Positions 24,329 to 25,496 of a stretch of 25,496 nucleotides of DNA are shown here, piece after piece. A program made the translations under genes and the position numbers. Where the stretch lies: the NCBI RefSeq assembly GCF_029054785.1, contig NZ_JAIDEN010000044.1, positions 1 to 25,496 of the forward strand, read 5' to 3'. Positions within the stretch are counted from its first letter, which is position 1, and each line of letters starts with the position of its first letter. Source of the stretch: Duncaniella sp. (GTDB lineage Bacteria > Bacteroidota > Bacteroidia > Bacteroidales > Muribaculaceae). The notes beneath the pieces were generated by a model. That model saw nothing but the letters and a program-made list of their open reading frames with translations. It was not told the origin of the DNA and ran no database searches.

Positions 24329-24420
24329 AGACACTCAACGAAGATTGACAATTGGAGTAGACAGACGCTTGTAAAATAGAAATTTAAAGCAGATAGACAC
24401 TCAAAGCAGATAGACAATTG
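24329..24420 (+). repeat. 26-nt imperfect direct repeat after the beta-helix gene
   Basis: 24329-24354 and 24395-24420 match at 23 of 26 bases (AGACACTCAA...GACAATTG), 66 bp apart. A shorter related piece lies between them. The first copy begins 3 nt after the stop codon. No function is evident. Confidence 0.6.
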
Positions 24421-24491
24421 TTGATCTGACGCAGAAAACCCACGTCGGATTTTCCAACAAAATCACCGACCGGATTTACCGGCATCTGACA

Positions 24492-24534
24492 GCGCCTTCA
24501 GGAGCGATATTCTTAAATATCGAACTGAAGGCGC
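24492..24534 (+). terminator. Strong hairpin, probable terminator of the surface protein unit
   Basis: GCGCCTTCAG (24492-24501) pairs exactly with CTGAAGGCGC (24525-24534), and CGATAT pairs with ATATCG inside. It lacks a T tract and lies 165 nt after the stop, so it may instead be a structured repeat. Confidence 0.5.
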
Positions 24535-24564
24535 ACTGTATTTATCCCCATCCGCCCCCGCGAT

Positions 24565-24737
24565 CAGGCAAGCAGCGTAGCACCAACGGCTAACGCACCC
24601 CTACCAGCCTTGCATACCAAGCAAGCTGCGAAACGCCAACGGCACGTCCACCACCCCAGCCCCGTGTACCAGGCAAGCCGTGAAACACCAACGGCACGTC
24701 CACCACCCCAGCCTCGCGTACCAGGCAAGCTGCGTAG
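24565..24737. repeat. 52-bp tandem repeat array, three copies plus a partial fourth
   Basis: Copies start at 24565, 24617, 24669 and 24721. The second and third are nearly identical (core CCAACGGCACGTCCACCACC); the first is more divergent; the fourth diverges after about 17 nt. The units abut with no spacers, so this is not a CRISPR. Open frames across it are low-complexity by-products. Confidence 0.85.
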
Positions 24738-24810
24738 CAGCGGGGAGAATCCAGGCCACTGCAAGGGCCCCAGAGGGGTCCGCAGCTGTGGTATCTCCAC
24801 GCGTCCCCTC

Positions 24811-24850
24811 CCAACCCAAGAGCGCCGTAGGTGCGATACAAAACACCAAC
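24811..24850. repeat. Left REP-like inverted repeat flanking the Y1 transposase
   Basis: The core AGCGCCGTAGGTGCGATACA and its surroundings recur in inverted orientation at 25457-25496, with one mismatch over about 32 bases. The pair brackets the Y1 transposase gene, as in REP/RAYT loci. Confidence 0.75.
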
Positions 24851-24890
24851 CCAACCTCCCTCAAAACACGCGCCCCCACGCTATGATTCA

Positions 24891-25352
24891 TTATTCCGGC
24901 TCGCTGATGATGTATCTTTCGTCATATTCGACCCCAAATTTGTCCAAAATGCTCTTCACCTCATCACGAAGCGTCAGCCCGTTATGGTGAATGTGCTGAT
25001 TTTCAACATAACGCTTCACCGCCTCCACCTGGGAATGGGAATATGAAAACACCGCATAACCGTTCTGCCATTAAAATCTGAAGGGTGTGACGCGATGCTG
25101 CGACATGAATTTTGAACTCGATGATTTCAGATCTCTGACGAGATCGGGGATGCTTTGGTTGACATTATATCTCATCAGAATATGCACATGGTCCGCCGTG
25201 CCGCCGATTGCGAGGGGGATGTGGTTGTGTTGTTTAAGAACACCGCCAAGATAGGCGTGTACACGGGATTCGGCCAGTACGGGTATCAGGCTTGCACGGT
25301 TTTTCACAGCGAAGATCAGGTGTAGGTAGATTTGTGTCAGGGTGTTTGCCAT
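24891..25352 (-). pseudogene. IS200-like (Y1/RAYT-type) transposase split by an in-frame TAA
   Basis: The first 93 codons (25352 to 25074) encode the N-terminal half of a Y1 transposase: MANTLTQIYLHLIFAVKNR and the HUH motif His55/His57 in ADHVHILM, followed by LVRDLKSSSSKF. TAA at 25071-25073 stops it. The same frame then stays open to TAA at 24891-24893 and encodes the expected second half, including WQNGYAVFSYS and VKRYVENQ, whose Tyr (codon 115) is the likely catalytic residue. The total of 153 codons is the family's usual length. The short product would have the metal site but no tyrosine and should be inactive. A TATATTTG -7 box lies at 25375-25382. Flanking inverted repeats suggest a REP-associated single-copy transposase rather than an IS. 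Confidence 0.88.
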
Positions 25353-25374
25353 AGGGATAATCGTTTGATATCGG

Positions 25375-25382
25375 CAAATATA
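25375..25382 (-). promoter_or_regulatory. Promoter -7 box of the Y1 transposase gene
   Basis: The minus strand reads TATATTTG, an exact TAnnTTTG match, 22 nt before the ATG at 25352. No clear -33 element was found. Confidence 0.5.
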
Positions 25383-25456
25383 GGCGTTTTGGTCGAGAAT
25401 GGGAAATCGGGGCGGGAAAATATGGGCGGGGCGGTTTTTGAGGAAGGTTGGGGCGG

Positions 25457-25496
25457 AGTTGGGGTTTGTATCGCACCTACGGCGCTCTGGGGTTGG
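25457..25496. repeat. Right REP-like inverted repeat, cut by the window end
   Basis: The reverse complement of this stretch matches 24811-24850 around the core AGCGCCGTAGGTGCGATACA. The window ends inside the repeat, consistent with an assembly break at a multi-copy sequence. Confidence 0.75.

Noticed and set aside
24565..24737. CRISPR array
   Set aside because: The 52-bp units abut directly with no unique spacers, and no cas genes are present.
24600..24890. Overlapping open frames of 70-126 codons on both strands
   Set aside because: They arise from the tandem array and REP-like sequence, have low-complexity composition and match no family.
10792..25352. Stop codon reassignment or suppression, suggested by two genes with internal stops
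   Set aside because: One stop is TAG and the other TAA, and both are used as normal ends elsewhere (TAG after the lipoprotein and beta-helix genes, TAA after proteases 2 and 3). Independent nonsense mutations are simpler.

Overview
The window looks like a contig from a gut-type Bacteroidales genome, most likely Muribaculaceae or a close relative. This is inferred from several signs. There are many near-perfect Bacteroidota promoters (TAnnTTTG, with TTG about 20 bp upstream) and no clear Shine-Dalgarno sequences. The secreted families (C10 proteases with Spi prodomains, BspA-type leucine-rich repeats, DUF4957/DUF5123-type beta-helix proteins) are typical of the order. Secreted proteins share a C-terminal tail of the type EYFNLQG..V....PGIY.RRQG.K..K.LV. 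Bases 1-57 are not genomic: they match an Illumina Nextera P7/i7 adapter, so the true sequence starts near base 58 at a contig end.

Layout: (1) 58-838, a strong hairpin and a small lipoprotein gene. (2) 839-10640, four paralogous C10 (streptopain-like) cysteine proteases of about 770-785 residues. The first three are closely spaced; the fourth follows a strong terminator. (3) 10765-12350, a gene for a Schlafen-AlbA/HATPase/winged-helix protein broken by one in-frame TAG. (4) 12348-14098 on the minus strand, a DEDDy 3'-5' exonuclease, a small membrane protein and a FocA-type formate/nitrite channel. (5) 14222-18739 on the minus strand, a biotin operon bioA-bioF-bioG/bioC fusion-bioD. (6) From a divergent promoter region at 18790-18850, rightward genes for a BspA-type LRR protein, an abundant-looking 8-strand-type outer membrane barrel and a two-gene secreted/surface unit. 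(7) 24327-25496, a repeat-rich end: direct repeats, a hairpin, a 52-bp tandem array and a REP-associated Y1 transposase gene split by an in-frame TAA. It is flanked by inverted REP-like sequences, and the window ends inside the right-hand one.

How the genes work together: the protease array is the main accessory feature. All four keep the catalytic Cys, His and Asn, all have a prodomain and signal peptide, and all end in the same sorting-type tail, which the LRR gene also carries. This suggests a set of exported or surface-anchored proteases and adhesin-like proteins using one export route. The biotin operon supplies pimeloyl-ACP methyl ester chemistry (BioC, BioG), then BioF, BioA and BioD; bioB is not in the window. 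The most unusual items are the protease array with its AT-rich operator-like repeats, the two genes each broken by a single nonsense codon, and a 168-bp composite palindromic repeat at 21108-21275.
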